Shown piece after piece: positions 31,182 through 39,963 of a DNA stretch of 64,000 nucleotides. Each line of letters begins with the position of its first letter. The stretch's first letter is position 1. The stretch is taken from the NCBI GenBank assembly GCA_052244495.1, contig JBQPXH010000003.1; one strand, 5' to 3'. The notes under the pieces were generated by a model. The model was given only the letters and a program-made list of their open reading frames with translations, was not told where the DNA came from and ran no database searches. The DNA comes from Cereibacter_A sp052244495. GTDB taxonomy: Bacteria > Pseudomonadota > Alphaproteobacteria > Rhodobacterales > Rhodobacteraceae. The position numbers and the translations under genes are program-made.

Positions 31182-32039
31182 ATGGCAGGCAGGGCGGAAG
31201 ACGCGGAAAGCGCCGGCGAGAGCGCGGAGGCCGCGTTGCGGCGCATTGCCGGGGAATGCTGTGCGGCCTTCGATGCCAACCTCGCCCGGCTGATGGAGGA
31301 GACCGATCCCGAGGGTCCGCACAAGGCCCGCGTGGCGCTGCGCCGTCTGCGCACGGCGCTGACGGCCTTCGACCCGATCCTCGATCCCGGGTTCGCGCGG
31401 AAGGCCGGGCGCCGGGCCCGGACGCTCTTTCGCATCGTGGGCGACCTTCGCGACGCCGACGTGCTGGCGGAGCATCAGGAGGACGAGCCCGAAGGCGCCG
31501 CGGCGGCACGCGACGCCGACCGGATCCGCCAGAAGGTCCGCAAGCGCCTCCGCCGCGAGAAGGCGGTGCGCTTCGCTCCGAAGATCGGCAAGACGCTCGC
31601 CAAGACAGCCTGGCGACGCAGCGGTCGGCGCACACGCGTGCTGGCGGAGGGGTCGGCCGCGCTCGTGGGCGGCCGTGCTCTGGGCGACGCCTGGGCGACC
31701 TGCCTCTCGCATGGCGACGATCTGTCGGCGATGCCGGACGAGGATCGGCACGAGTTGCGCAAGGACCTGAAGACGATGCGTTACACCGTCGAGTTCTTCG
31801 GAGAGATCTGGTCAGGCGAGGCTCAGGAACGCTTCCTCGCACGCATGAAGGACCTGCAGGATGAACTTGGCCACCTGAACGATCTCGCGATGCTCCGCCG
31901 GGAGGGCGTCGCCGACGATGAGCGGGACGGCGAGGAGGCAGAGGCGATGCGGAAGGCGGCGGCGATCTGGTCCGACCTGGGCTCGTCCCCCGTCTGGTGG
32001 CAGGAAGGTGCCGGACGGCCGTCGGGCGATGGCGCCTAG
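31182..32039 (+). CDS. CHAD domain protein
   Basis: A 285-residue alpha-helical CHAD domain protein. The domain has its typical conserved histidines and basic residues: GPHKARVALRRLRTAL near the start, DLRDADVL, and later HELRKDLKTMRYTVEFFGEIW with DLQDELGHLND. CHAD domains bind polyphosphate, and some associate with PHB or polyphosphate granules. There is no attached CYTH (triphosphatase) domain. SD GGGAGAG precedes the ATG. It may be co-transcribed with the preceding membrane-protein gene. Confidence 0.82.
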   Translation: MAGRAEDAESAGESAEAALRRIAGECCAAFDANLARLMEETDPEGPHKARVALRRLRTALTAFDPILDPGFARKAGRRARTLFRIVGDLRDADVLAEHQEDEPEGAAAARDADRIRQKVRKRLRREKAVRFAPKIGKTLAKTAWRRSGRRTRVLAEGSAALVGGRALGDAWATCLSHGDDLSAMPDEDRHELRKDLKTMRYTVEFFGEIWSGEAQERFLARMKDLQDELGHLNDLAMLRREGVADDERDGEEAEAMRKAAAIWSDLGSSPVWWQEGAGRPSGDGA

Positions 32040-32114
32040 CGACGGGCGCGTCCCTGCCGGCGGCAGGCAAGATGCCCGGACTGACAAACCCTGCCGATCC
32101 AGGTCACGGAAATC

Positions 32115-33125
32115 TCAAGCGCCTCGTGCGCGGTCCGAGCCACCCGTCTGCCGCATGACGGCCAGTCCTCGTCCCGCGCGCTTCGCCGCATAGAGCGCCG
32201 CATCGGCATCGCCGAGCATGTCCGCAGGCTGCGGCCGGTCGTAGAGCACCGAGAGCGTCATGCCGATGCTGGCGGATACGCGGCAGAGCCCCTCGCCGTA
32301 GGGGATGGGCTTGTCCACTTCCGCGATCATGCGCATTCCGATCTTCCGCAACTGCTCTCCATCCGCGACGCCGGGAAAGATCATCATGAACTCGTCACCG
32401 CCAATGCGCGCCACGGTGTCGCCGGTGCGGGTTTCGCGCGTCAGCACCTCGGCCACGCTGCGCAGCACCTGGTCGCCCGCGGCATGGCCATATCCGTCGT
32501 TCACCTGCTTGAAGAAGTCGAGATCAAGGTGCATCAGGCCGAAGGGCCGGCGCGCCGCAATCGCAGCCTCGAGCGCCTGATCGAGCGCCCGGCGATTGCG
32601 CAGGCCCGTCAGTTCGTCGGTCAGCGCCTCTTCCTCGGCGGCGCGTCGTGCAAGTTCGAGCCGGCGATTGAGGCGATGAAGCTCCTCGGTGACGGCGGTC
32701 TTCGCCTCGACCAGATAGAGCAGTTCCACCGTGAGATCCGTGGCGGCAAAGTCGCCGTCGGTGAGGCCGTGGCGACGGACCGCGTCGAGCACGGTGATGC
32801 CGAAGGAAAGGTTCAGCAGGATCCCGCCGCCCTCGTGCAGCGGCGTCGCGACGCCGCGGAGGCTGACCCCGCCGCCATCGCGGGTGGCAAGATGAAGCCG
32901 CATGCCGGTGCGTGCCGCCAGCGCGGCCAGGGTCTCGATGCCGGCAGGCCGGCGCACTTCGAAGAGGTCGAAGAAGGATCGCCTGACTGGCGACCGGTGG
33001 AAGAGCTTTCTCAGCGTGGGGCCGCAGCCCGCAATGCCTCCTTGCGCGTCGAGCCGGATGTGCATCGGCATCAGCAGGTCTAGCCCCCCCGCCGAGAGAT
33101 TGACCGGCTTGGCCATGCTTCCCAT
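32115..33125 (-). CDS. HNOBA-GGDEF diguanylate cyclase
   Basis: A 336-residue protein. Residues about 5-130 resemble the HNOBA (heme-NO-binding-associated) PAS-like domain of soluble guanylate cyclases, starting MPMHIRLDAQGGIAGCGPTL. A signalling-helix coiled coil (about 135-170) leads into a GGDEF domain with active RIGGDEF and an I-site RTGD five residues upstream. It should make c-di-GMP under control of the H-NOX-like partner, whose stop overlaps this start (TGATG). A second ATG at 33116 is a possible alternative start. Confidence 0.85.
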   Translation of the reverse strand: MGSMAKPVNLSAGGLDLLMPMHIRLDAQGGIAGCGPTLRKLFHRSPVRRSFFDLFEVRRPAGIETLAALAARTGMRLHLATRDGGGVSLRGVATPLHEGGGILLNLSFGITVLDAVRRHGLTDGDFAATDLTVELLYLVEAKTAVTEELHRLNRRLELARRAAEEEALTDELTGLRNRRALDQALEAAIAARRPFGLMHLDLDFFKQVNDGYGHAAGDQVLRSVAEVLTRETRTGDTVARIGGDEFMMIFPGVADGEQLRKIGMRMIAEVDKPIPYGEGLCRVSASIGMTLSVLYDRPQPADMLGDADAALYAAKRAGRGLAVMRQTGGSDRARGA

Positions 33126-33712
33126 CAGCCGAGACGCTCTGCCAGGTCGAAGGGCCGTCCCGCCGAAAAAGCTGCATCGAGCAGCACGATCGACACCACC
33201 TCGCCCTCGGCGGTCAGGCCGCGATGGTCGAGCATCACGAGCACCCCGTAGTCGTCGGCCATGGCGCGCAGCAGCCCCATCATCACGTAGCCCATCCCGG
33301 CGATGGGCGAGGCGCAGATCAGCCGGAAACGCTGCTGCCCCTGCCCGGTCAGCCGCAGGTCGGGCAGGTCGAGCTCGGGCAGCGCCAGCCGGGCACGGTC
33401 GGGAAGGTCATCCAGGGAATGCAGGAAATCGGTAAAGGTGACCCCCCCGAACCGCAGCAGCCGGCGCAGCGGCTCGGTCGTGGGATGCGAGACGAGATAG
33501 GTGCCCACATCCTCCAGCAGCGCCTCGCGCGGGCGGGCCAGCCGGGCACCGGCTGCGGCGATCACCGCCTCGGTCTCCGACGGGTCGTAGATCAGCATCG
33601 GCTCGAAGCTGTCGAAGCCGAGCCGCGCATCGCGTGCCACCTCGACCCACAGGGCGGGGCTGTAGGTGTCGCGAAGAAAGCACTCAAGCGCCCTGTTCAC
33701 CAAGCCATGCAT
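33125..33712 (-). CDS. H-NOX-like (HNOB) protein lacking heme-binding residues
   Basis: A 195-residue protein with the H-NOX opening MHGLVNRALECFLRD and the general alpha/beta layout of heme NO/O2-binding domains. The proximal heme His, expected in the helix reading FLxxLDxLH, is Pro104 here (FLHSLDDLPDR), although a His sits six residues earlier at 98. The YxSxR propionate-binding motif is also absent; the matching stretch reads LICASPIAGMGY. It therefore probably binds no heme in the usual way. It is coupled to the HNOBA-GGDEF gene. Confidence 0.78.
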   Translation of the reverse strand: MHGLVNRALECFLRDTYSPALWVEVARDARLGFDSFEPMLIYDPSETEAVIAAAGARLARPREALLEDVGTYLVSHPTTEPLRRLLRFGGVTFTDFLHSLDDLPDRARLALPELDLPDLRLTGQGQQRFRLICASPIAGMGYVMMGLLRAMADDYGVLVMLDHRGLTAEGEVVSIVLLDAAFSAGRPFDLAERLG

Positions 33713-33776
33713 GATCCCCGGCCCTTCCGCATCCCGGGAGACACTATCGGCCTGCCCTTAACAAATGCCGAAGAGC

Positions 33777-35498
33777 CTAGGGCAACAGCAGGAACGCGCT
33801 GCCACCCGCCCGGAGGCTGTTCGCCGGGGCGGGCGCGAATTGGGGCGGATCGTCGAGCAGACCCGTCAGCAGCGCCTCGGGCGTCTCCGCACCGCCTGTG
33901 CCGAGGTCCTGGACCGCAAGCACGTGGAGGCGCCCGCCGCTGAGGCCGAAGCCCAGCCGGTTGAGCTCCCCCCGCGGACCCATCATCAGGACGAGCGCCT
34001 CCTTCCCTTCCCTCTCGGTCAGGAAGTCCCCCACCATCATCACGCATCCCGGACGTCCGTCCGGCAGCTCCAGCCGGCAGGAGTCGCGCCAGACCCGCCG
34101 CTCTGCCGGGGCGAGCCGGGCCACGATGGCTTCGCGCATCTCCGCCTCTCCCTCGGGACGGACGGCCATCAGCCCCGCAAGTTCGACCGCCAGATCGTCG
34201 GTGGCGCGCGGGCGGCCCGGCACGCCGGGCCGGGCGAGCCGATCGGCGAGCGCCTGCTGACCGGGCTCGGCGGCCTTTCGCTGCAGCGCCTCGAGGGCTT
34301 CCGCCCCCTCGATACCCCAGCGGCCGATCGAATAGGGGTCGAGATCGGTCAGCGAGGTGCGCCCATCGAGGAACCGCGAGAGCTGGTCGCGCGCCGAGAT
34401 GCGCGTGGCGTCGAGAACCGGCGACTGCCAGAGGACCGAAACGCCCAGAAGGGCAAGCGCCATGGCGACATTGCCCTTGCGGATGCGCTCCATCCAGCTG
34501 CGCCCCGAGAGAACCGAGCCCGCATAGATCAGCCCGTAGGCCAGCGCGATGGCCGCGGCAACGGCCCCGGCGAGCCGGTCCGGCGTCCAGCCGAACTGCT
34601 CCACCCGCTGCCAGATCGCCCAGGCCGCAAGCGCCGCGGGCACCGGCAGGAGCAGCGCCAGCGCCTGCGTCGCCCGGCGCATGAGACGACCCTGCACGGC
34701 CTCGGCATTGCTCTGGTCGATCGCCGTCGTGACAAGAAGCGCCGCAATGGCAGCCATGAAGATCAGCGTCTGCGCCACCGGAACGCTGCCGAAGATCGTG
34801 CCGAAGCCCTGCACCGGCAGACCGAGGATGAAGAGCACCATGACCAGCAGCACCGGCGGCAGCAGGAGCCGCAGCAGCTTCAGCACGAGCGTGGGCGAGA
34901 TCAGCTCGGAAAACTCCATCACCACGGCCAGTGCGACGCCCAGCGAGAGGCCGGTGATCAGCCAGGGGCCGGCTTCCGTCTCGACGATGCGACCGATCAG
35001 TCCGACGCCGACAAGCTCGAGCAGCGCATCCGACAGCAGGATCAGTCCCCAGACCAGCAAGGTGAAGAGGACGGCCGCCGCCATGCGGACCACAATGGTC
35101 CAGGATGCCGCGAAGAGCGCCGGATAATCGCGCCAGTTTCCCTCCGCCCGTGCCACGAGGAAGGGCAGCGGGACGAAGGAGAGGATCAGCAGCGGAATGA
35201 CGCTGCCCGCCACGTCGAACATGGCCTCCGTGCCGTCGAAGCGCAGGCTCGACACCAGAAGGGCCAAGCTGACGACCGCGGCCACGGCCGCCGATCCGGC
35301 CGCGGCGCGGCCGGCGGCGAGCGGACCCGTGAGGCTGAGCCAGCCGCCGAAGAAGACCGCGGCATATCCCGTCGCGCCCAGTGCCAGCCGGTCCGGCAGG
35401 ATATCCTGCTCGGACACCTCGAGCAGCAGGTGCAGGCACAATCCCGCGAGGCCGCCCATGGCGGCCATCATCAGCCGCTGCCGCATGTTCCCGTCCAT
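33777..35498 (-). CDS. DUF4153 family polytopic membrane protein
   Basis: A 573-residue protein with about ten membrane helices in the first 370 residues and a soluble C-terminal region (about 400-573). The helical pattern and SVIPLLILSFVPLPFLVAR, then WGLILLSDALLELVGV agree with DUF4153 membrane proteins. No enzymatic motif is seen. It ends 64 bases before the H-NOX-like gene start on the same strand, so co-transcription is possible. Function is unknown. Confidence 0.7.
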   Translation of the reverse strand: MDGNMRQRLMMAAMGGLAGLCLHLLLEVSEQDILPDRLALGATGYAAVFFGGWLSLTGPLAAGRAAAGSAAVAAVVSLALLVSSLRFDGTEAMFDVAGSVIPLLILSFVPLPFLVARAEGNWRDYPALFAASWTIVVRMAAAVLFTLLVWGLILLSDALLELVGVGLIGRIVETEAGPWLITGLSLGVALAVVMEFSELISPTLVLKLLRLLLPPVLLVMVLFILGLPVQGFGTIFGSVPVAQTLIFMAAIAALLVTTAIDQSNAEAVQGRLMRRATQALALLLPVPAALAAWAIWQRVEQFGWTPDRLAGAVAAAIALAYGLIYAGSVLSGRSWMERIRKGNVAMALALLGVSVLWQSPVLDATRISARDQLSRFLDGRTSLTDLDPYSIGRWGIEGAEALEALQRKAAEPGQQALADRLARPGVPGRPRATDDLAVELAGLMAVRPEGEAEMREAIVARLAPAERRVWRDSCRLELPDGRPGCVMMVGDFLTEREGKEALVLMMGPRGELNRLGFGLSGGRLHVLAVQDLGTGGAETPEALLTGLLDDPPQFAPAPANSLRAGGSAFLLLP

Positions 35499-35849
35499 CG
35501 CCCGCCTCGCCGTCAGAGGTCCTTCGCGGGGACGCTATCGCGAATGCTCCGGGGCTTCCAGACACCCGGCAAGAGACCGCTCAGGACCCCTGCCCAAGCC
35601 CATCCTGCCGCAGCGGTCAAGGGCCGGAATCGGCGGACAAGCGACCGGCGTCAGGGCTTTTTTTGAGGATGCGTCGTCATCGAGGGACGACTGGTCTCCT
35701 GTCGAAGGAGTCTTCCCGACAGGGCAAACGCCGGAGATCCGAAGCCCGCAGCGGGCACAGCGCCTGCACGCCCTGCCGGTTCCGTCACATGAACGGCCGC
35801 GACTTCGGATGGGGCCGCTTACGCTGCACGATTCCGGCCTTGCGCCGGT
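35499..35849. other. Intergenic region with no supported gene
   Basis: About 350 bases between the DUF4153 gene start and the end of the HAD phosphatase gene. It contains a run of seven T at about 35659-35665 but no strong stem before it. No open frame here has a ribosome-binding site or recognisable product. It should hold the promoter for the DUF4153 gene. Confidence 0.5.
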
Positions 35850-36545
35850 TCAGGCCGCCGCCAGCCCGTCGATCCAGTCGGCGAGGCCGCCAATGTCAGG
35901 GAGGATCACGTCGGCGAAACCCGCGAGTTCCTCGGCGACAGCAATTCCGGTCAGGACCGCCACCGTCTGCATCCCGGCGGCACGTCCCGCGATGAGGTCA
36001 TGGGCGGAATCTCCGACCATCACCACATGCTCGGGCTCGATCCCCGTGCGATCCGCGAAGGCCAGGAGCATCCCGGGCTCGGGCTTGCCGCCATGGCCGG
36101 AATCCGCGCCCGCGATGAAGTCGAAAAGCTCGGTCAGCCCGTGGCGCCCGAGATGCGCCCGCGCCGGAGCCTCGGAATCGTTCGTGGCCAGCCCGATCTT
36201 CAGACCGCGCGCGCGCAGCTGCGCCAGAAGCGGCGCAAGCGGCACCGCTTCGGCCATCTCGGCACCCGCAGCGAGCCGGTTCATCTGCGCCACCAGCTCG
36301 CGCTTGGTCCAGCCGGGCAGGAGCGGCAGGAGCAGTTCCGCGATCTCGTCGGCCGTCGACGCGATCACCGGGCTCCATGGCGCGAAGGCGCCGGTGTCCA
36401 TGTCGTAGCCGAGCGCCGCCGCCAGTTCGCGCGCCTGCGCCTCGCTCGAGGAGATCTCGCGGAGCAGGTGCGACGACCACGTGCCCCAGCTTCGGCGGAA
36501 GTCGAACAGAGTGCCGTCCTTGTCGAAGATGATGCCGTGGATCAT
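35850..36545 (-). CDS. HAD-family phosphatase (Gph-like)
   Basis: A 231-residue HAD hydrolase of the phosphoglycolate-phosphatase type. Motif I is FDKDGTLF (D8, D10), motif II is ATNDSEA, the Lys is in GKPEPGM and motif III is GDSAHD. It probably dephosphorylates a small phosphate ester; 2-phosphoglycolate is plausible in a phototroph but is not proven. The start at 36545 follows GGGAGGACG. Confidence 0.83.
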   Translation of the reverse strand: MIHGIIFDKDGTLFDFRRSWGTWSSHLLREISSSEAQARELAAALGYDMDTGAFAPWSPVIASTADEIAELLLPLLPGWTKRELVAQMNRLAAGAEMAEAVPLAPLLAQLRARGLKIGLATNDSEAPARAHLGRHGLTELFDFIAGADSGHGGKPEPGMLLAFADRTGIEPEHVVMVGDSAHDLIAGRAAGMQTVAVLTGIAVAEELAGFADVILPDIGGLADWIDGLAAA

Positions 36546-36603
36546 GTCGCGTCCTCCCTGCGCGCAGCAAGAGTGGGCATCCTGCAAAATCTTTGCAACG
36601 GGC

Positions 36604-36882
36604 TCATGTCCAGTGCTGCGTCATTCCGCCCGGAATCGCGGCCCGCGCCCGCATGGGTGCCTCGTAATCGAGCCCCTGCGCGTCGCAGAAGCCCATCACG
36701 CGGGCGTCCTCGGCCATCAGGAAGTCGAGGACCCCGATCAGGAACGCGGGCTTTGCCGCATCGCGACGCACATCCTCGACCGTGGCGCCGGTCATGTGAA
36801 GGAACGCATCCAGCAGCCCCTCCTGCGAGGCCAGCCATCCCAGCGCCTGCAGCGCGAGCGCTTCGGCGGATTGTTGCCGCAT
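36604..36882 (-). CDS. DUF3572-like small protein
   Basis: A 92-residue helical protein beginning AEALALQALGWLASQEGLLDAFLHMTG, a pattern I associate with the alphaproteobacterial DUF3572 family. Function is unknown. The start at 36882 has GGGGGACGGGA upstream; an ATG at 36900 is the alternative. It is divergent from the PleD-like gene and 58 bases upstream of the HAD gene on the same strand. Confidence 0.7.
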   Translation of the reverse strand: MRQQSAEALALQALGWLASQEGLLDAFLHMTGATVEDVRRDAAKPAFLIGVLDFLMAEDARVMGFCDAQGLDYEAPMRARAAIPGGMTQHWT

Positions 36883-36954
36883 TCCCGTCCCCCGTGTCAT
36901 TCGGCGCAGGCTCGTCAGAGCATATCCGCTGTAGATCCGAAAGGAACTTTTAAC

Positions 36955-36968
36955 CAATTCTGCCCCAA
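36955..36968. promoter_or_regulatory. CAATTCTGCCCCAA motif upstream of the PleD-like gene
   Basis: This 14-mer, preceded by TTTTAAC so that a CtrA-like TTAACCA half-site overlaps it, is repeated exactly at 16814-16827 upstream of the TadG-like gene. It may be a shared regulatory site. Confidence 0.3.
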
Positions 36969-37002
36969 TCTGTGGGCCTGGCGACGCAGGAAGACACACG
37001 AC

Positions 37003-38388
37003 ATGGGCGGCAAGGTTCTCATTGCGGACAATGTTGCGACGAACCGCATCGTCCTGAAGGTCAAGCTCGGAGCGGCTTGCTACAGCCCGATCCTCACGGC
37101 CGACGGGACCTCCTGCCTCGCCGCCGCGCGAAGCGAAAGCCCGGACCTCATCCTGCTGGACAGCTCGCTGCCCGATCTCGCGGGGATCGAGGTGCTGCGC
37201 CGCCTCCGGGCCGATCCGGTCACGCGCGACATTCCCGTCATCATGATCTCGGCCTCGCGCGATGCCGACCTGCGGCTCGAGGCGCTGGCCGAGGGCGCGG
37301 ACGACTATCTGGGCAAGCCCGTGGACGATCCGGTGCTCATGGCGCGCCTGCGCAGCCTCATGAGGCTCCGGCAGAACTCCGGCGAGGGGGCGATCCGGGG
37401 CGCGGCGCTCCGCGCCCTCGGCCTTGCCGAGCCGCCGGAGGCCTTCGAGGGGCCGGGCCTCATCTCCCTGGTGGCCAGCCGCAGGGACTGCGCGATGCGC
37501 TGGCGGAAAGAGCTGCAGGCGCTGATGCCCGACCGGCTGGTCGTGCAGAGCCGCGAAGAGGCGCTGGACGAGACCGGCACCATCCCCGACATCTTCGTCA
37601 TTGATGCCGATCTGGACGGAGCGGGCGGCGGGCTGCGCCTCATGTCGGATCTGCGCAGCCGCGCGGGCTCGCGCCATGCCGCGGTCTGCATTGTCCGCGG
37701 CGAGGTGGGCGGCGAAGGCGCGGCCATGGCCTATGATCTGGGTGCGAACGACCTTCTCCCCGCGGCCTTCGACGCGCGCGAGGCGCGCCTTCGGCTGCGG
37801 AACCTGCTCCGACGCAAGCGCCGCGCGGACGAGACGCGGGCGACGCTGCAGAACGGGCTCCGCCTCGCGGTGGTCGATCCGCTGACCGGCCTCTACAACC
37901 GCCGCTATGCGGGCGCCCATCTCGCCGCCATGGCCGAACGGGCGCGGCAGACGGGCGAGCGGTTTGCGGTGATGGTGCTCGATCTCGACCGGTTCAAGTC
38001 GGTGAACGACCGCTGGGGTCACGGTGCGGGCGATTCGGTCCTTGTCGAGGTTGCGCGGCGTCTGCATGCCAACCTGCGGCCCGGCGATCTCATTGCCCGA
38101 ATCGGCGGCGAGGAATTCCTCGTGGCCCTGCCCGAGGTGCGCGGCCCCGAGGAGGCGCGGGCGGTGGCGGAGCGGTTGCGCGAGGCCGTGGAGGAACTGC
38201 CCGTCACCCTGTCCTGCGGCGGCAGCCTGAGGGTCACGATCTCGGTGGGCCTCGCCTTCTCGCTCGAGGATCACGCGCTGCGGACGGAGCCGGTGGACGA
38301 GATCGTGCACCGTGCCGACAGCGCGCTCCTCGTGGCCAAGTCCGGCGGGCGCAATCAGGTGACGATCGAGCGGAGCGCGGTCGCCTGA
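37003..38388 (+). CDS. pleD: PleD-like response regulator diguanylate cyclase
   Basis: A 461-residue REC-REC-GGDEF protein of PleD layout. The first receiver has phospho-acceptor D53 (LILLDSSLPD), the same number as in Caulobacter PleD, though the acidic pair is altered (IADN). The second receiver is divergent and probably acts as a dimerisation adaptor. The GGDEF site is GGEEF at 368-372 with I-site RPGD at 359-362, so it should be active and feedback inhibited. No cognate kinase gene is adjacent. The start at 37003 is chosen because the longer frame upstream is not homologous. Confidence 0.88.
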   Translation: MGGKVLIADNVATNRIVLKVKLGAACYSPILTADGTSCLAAARSESPDLILLDSSLPDLAGIEVLRRLRADPVTRDIPVIMISASRDADLRLEALAEGADDYLGKPVDDPVLMARLRSLMRLRQNSGEGAIRGAALRALGLAEPPEAFEGPGLISLVASRRDCAMRWRKELQALMPDRLVVQSREEALDETGTIPDIFVIDADLDGAGGGLRLMSDLRSRAGSRHAAVCIVRGEVGGEGAAMAYDLGANDLLPAAFDAREARLRLRNLLRRKRRADETRATLQNGLRLAVVDPLTGLYNRRYAGAHLAAMAERARQTGERFAVMVLDLDRFKSVNDRWGHGAGDSVLVEVARRLHANLRPGDLIARIGGEEFLVALPEVRGPEEARAVAERLREAVEELPVTLSCGGSLRVTISVGLAFSLEDHALRTEPVDEIVHRADSALLVAKSGGRNQVTIERSAVA

Positions 38389-38395
38389 GCGCGGC

Positions 38396-38920
38396 TCAGT
38401 CCTGCATCCGATCCCGCCCGTCCCGCCGCTCGCCATGATGGCCCCGGCGGGTCAAGCTTTCCGCAAGCCTGTCGGCGAAGGCACGCCGCTCGTCCGGCGT
38501 CATGGCCCCGATCCTCTGACCGAGCAACCGCGCACCCAGTTCGGCCGTCCGCGCCCCGCGCTGCTGCTGGCGATCGAGCACCGCCTGAAGCGCGGCCGGG
38601 TCGAAGGGCTCGGCACGCAGGATGGCCAGCATCGACTGGAAGTCCTCGCGCATCTCGCGGCGGATCATGCGGAAATCGCCCCGCTGGTCGAGGAAGGCAC
38701 GGCGCATCTCCTTGCGGTCCTCGGGCGCGAGCGCCTCGGAGAAGGGACCGAACCCCAGATCGCGCACCGGCCCGCGCATCTCGCCCGAGTGGAAGCGCCA
38801 CATCGCGCCGCCCGCCATGCCGACGACAGCCAGGTTCAGCGCAACCGACACGGCGAGCGCGATCCTCATCCAGAGCGGCGAGCGCGGAGCGGGAGGGGGG
38901 GCAGACGTCATCTCGGTCAT
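38396..38920 (-). CDS. Membrane-anchored periplasmic metal-resistance/CpxP-like protein
   Basis: A 174-residue protein with one N-terminal membrane helix (about 18-40) and a helical periplasmic domain. The domain (REMREDFQSMLAILRAEPFDPAALQAVLDRQQQR) resembles the metal-resistance/Spy-CpxP family that senses or chaperones in the periplasm. The C terminus is His/Arg-rich. It lies three bases after the preceding gene in an ECF sigma operon, which suggests an envelope or metal stress role. Confidence 0.7.
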   Translation of the reverse strand: MTEMTSAPPPAPRSPLWMRIALAVSVALNLAVVGMAGGAMWRFHSGEMRGPVRDLGFGPFSEALAPEDRKEMRRAFLDQRGDFRMIRREMREDFQSMLAILRAEPFDPAALQAVLDRQQQRGARTAELGARLLGQRIGAMTPDERRAFADRLAESLTRRGHHGERRDGRDRMQD

Positions 38921-38923
38921 GTC

Positions 38924-39286
38924 TCAGCCTTCCACCGGCGTCTCGAGACTTGCGAAGAGCTCGTAGCCGGGCACGAGATCCACGCTTTCCAGCTGGTCCC
39001 CCGCCGATCCGCCCCAGAGCGCCTCGGCCACCGGCGCGGGCTGGGCCACGCCGATCCAGATCCCCGCAAGGGTCGCGGTGGCAAGGCCCGCAAATAGCCC
39101 TCCGCCGCCGAAGAGCGCGACGCGCCACCGCCGTCCGCCGCGCGGCGCAGGCACGGGCGCCACGGGCACCGGCGCAGGCATCTCGGCCGCGGCATCGGCG
39201 AGGATCCGCGTCATCAGGTCGGCGGAGGGCACGGGAGCGCCGCGCCGCGCCTCGGCAAACAGATCTTCCAGATCGCTCTCGCGCAT
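38924..39286 (-). CDS. Single-pass membrane protein following an ECF sigma gene (candidate anti-sigma)
   Basis: A 120-residue protein with a cytoplasmic N terminus (ESDLEDLFAEARRGAP), a membrane helix at about 60-80 and a short outer tail. The start at 39286 is one base after the sigma stop and is preceded by AGGAAGG inside the sigma gene; an ATG at 39301 is less likely. Position and topology fit an anti-sigma factor, but I see no classical anti-sigma zinc motif, so this is inference. Confidence 0.6.
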   Translation of the reverse strand: MRESDLEDLFAEARRGAPVPSADLMTRILADAAAEMPAPVPVAPVPAPRGGRRWRVALFGGGGLFAGLATATLAGIWIGVAQPAPVAEALWGGSAGDQLESVDLVPGYELFASLETPVEG

Positions 39287-39287
39287 C

Positions 39288-39881
39288 TCAGCCTTCCTCA
39301 TACCCCAGTTCGGCACGCTGCCCCGCAAGCAGCGCCGCCAGAGCCCGCTTTCCCCTCGCGGTCAGGCTCTCCACCGCTTCGACGCCCACCTGCATCACCT
39401 CGGCGATCTCGGGGTTCGAGAGACCCTCGAGATGGCGGAGCACCACCGCCTGCCGCTGCCGCTCGGGCAGGGCGGCAAGCGCCGCATCGAGCGCCCGCAT
39501 CCGGTCGCCCTCGATCAGCGCCGTCTCGACGCCGGGCGAGGCATCGGGCACCTCGGGCGCATCGTCGAGCGCCGTCGCCGCCCGCCTCCGCCGGCCGCGG
39601 AGCCGGTCGGTGCAGAGGTTGCAGGCGACCCGGTAAAGCCAGGTCGAGACACGCGCCTCGCCCTGCCGCCAATCCGGCGCGACGCGCCAGAGCCGGAGCA
39701 TCGCCTCCTGCGTCACGTCCTCGGCCTCGGCCCGGTCCGACAGCATGCGCGTGGCGACCGCCAGCACCCGGGGTGCCATGCGAAGGGACAACGAGCGTGC
39801 AGCGGCGGAATCGCCGTTGGCGTAGAGCACGAGCAACGCCTCGTCGGAGACGTCGGAAAGGGCATCGAACGGCATTTCCAT
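39288..39881 (-). CDS. ECF-type RNA polymerase sigma factor
   Basis: A 197-residue extracytoplasmic-function sigma factor. Region 2 (DRAEAEDVTQEAMLRLWR) and region 4 (LPERQRQAVVLRHLEGLSNPEIAEVM) are clear, and no region 1.1 or 3 is present. It is the first gene of a three-gene run with a probable anti-sigma and a metal-sensor-like protein. Either of two close ATGs (39881 or 39875) may be the start. Confidence 0.9.
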   Translation of the reverse strand: MEMPFDALSDVSDEALLVLYANGDSAAARSLSLRMAPRVLAVATRMLSDRAEAEDVTQEAMLRLWRVAPDWRQGEARVSTWLYRVACNLCTDRLRGRRRRAATALDDAPEVPDASPGVETALIEGDRMRALDAALAALPERQRQAVVLRHLEGLSNPEIAEVMQVGVEAVESLTARGKRALAALLAGQRAELGYEEG

Positions 39882-39963
39882 CCTGTCCCCGGACTAGCGC
39901 AGTCGCGCCCCACCTGCAATTTCCCCGCCCGGGGGCCGGATCGTCCCGGGCGGGTTTCACTCG

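Noticed and set aside
35640..35670. Intrinsic terminator at the run of seven T
   Set aside because: Only a four-base stem can be formed upstream and no plus-strand gene leads into it.
36604..38436. A 610-codon minus-strand frame opposite the PleD-like gene
   Set aside because: Only its last 92 codons are a real gene (DUF3572-like); the rest is the shadow of pleD.
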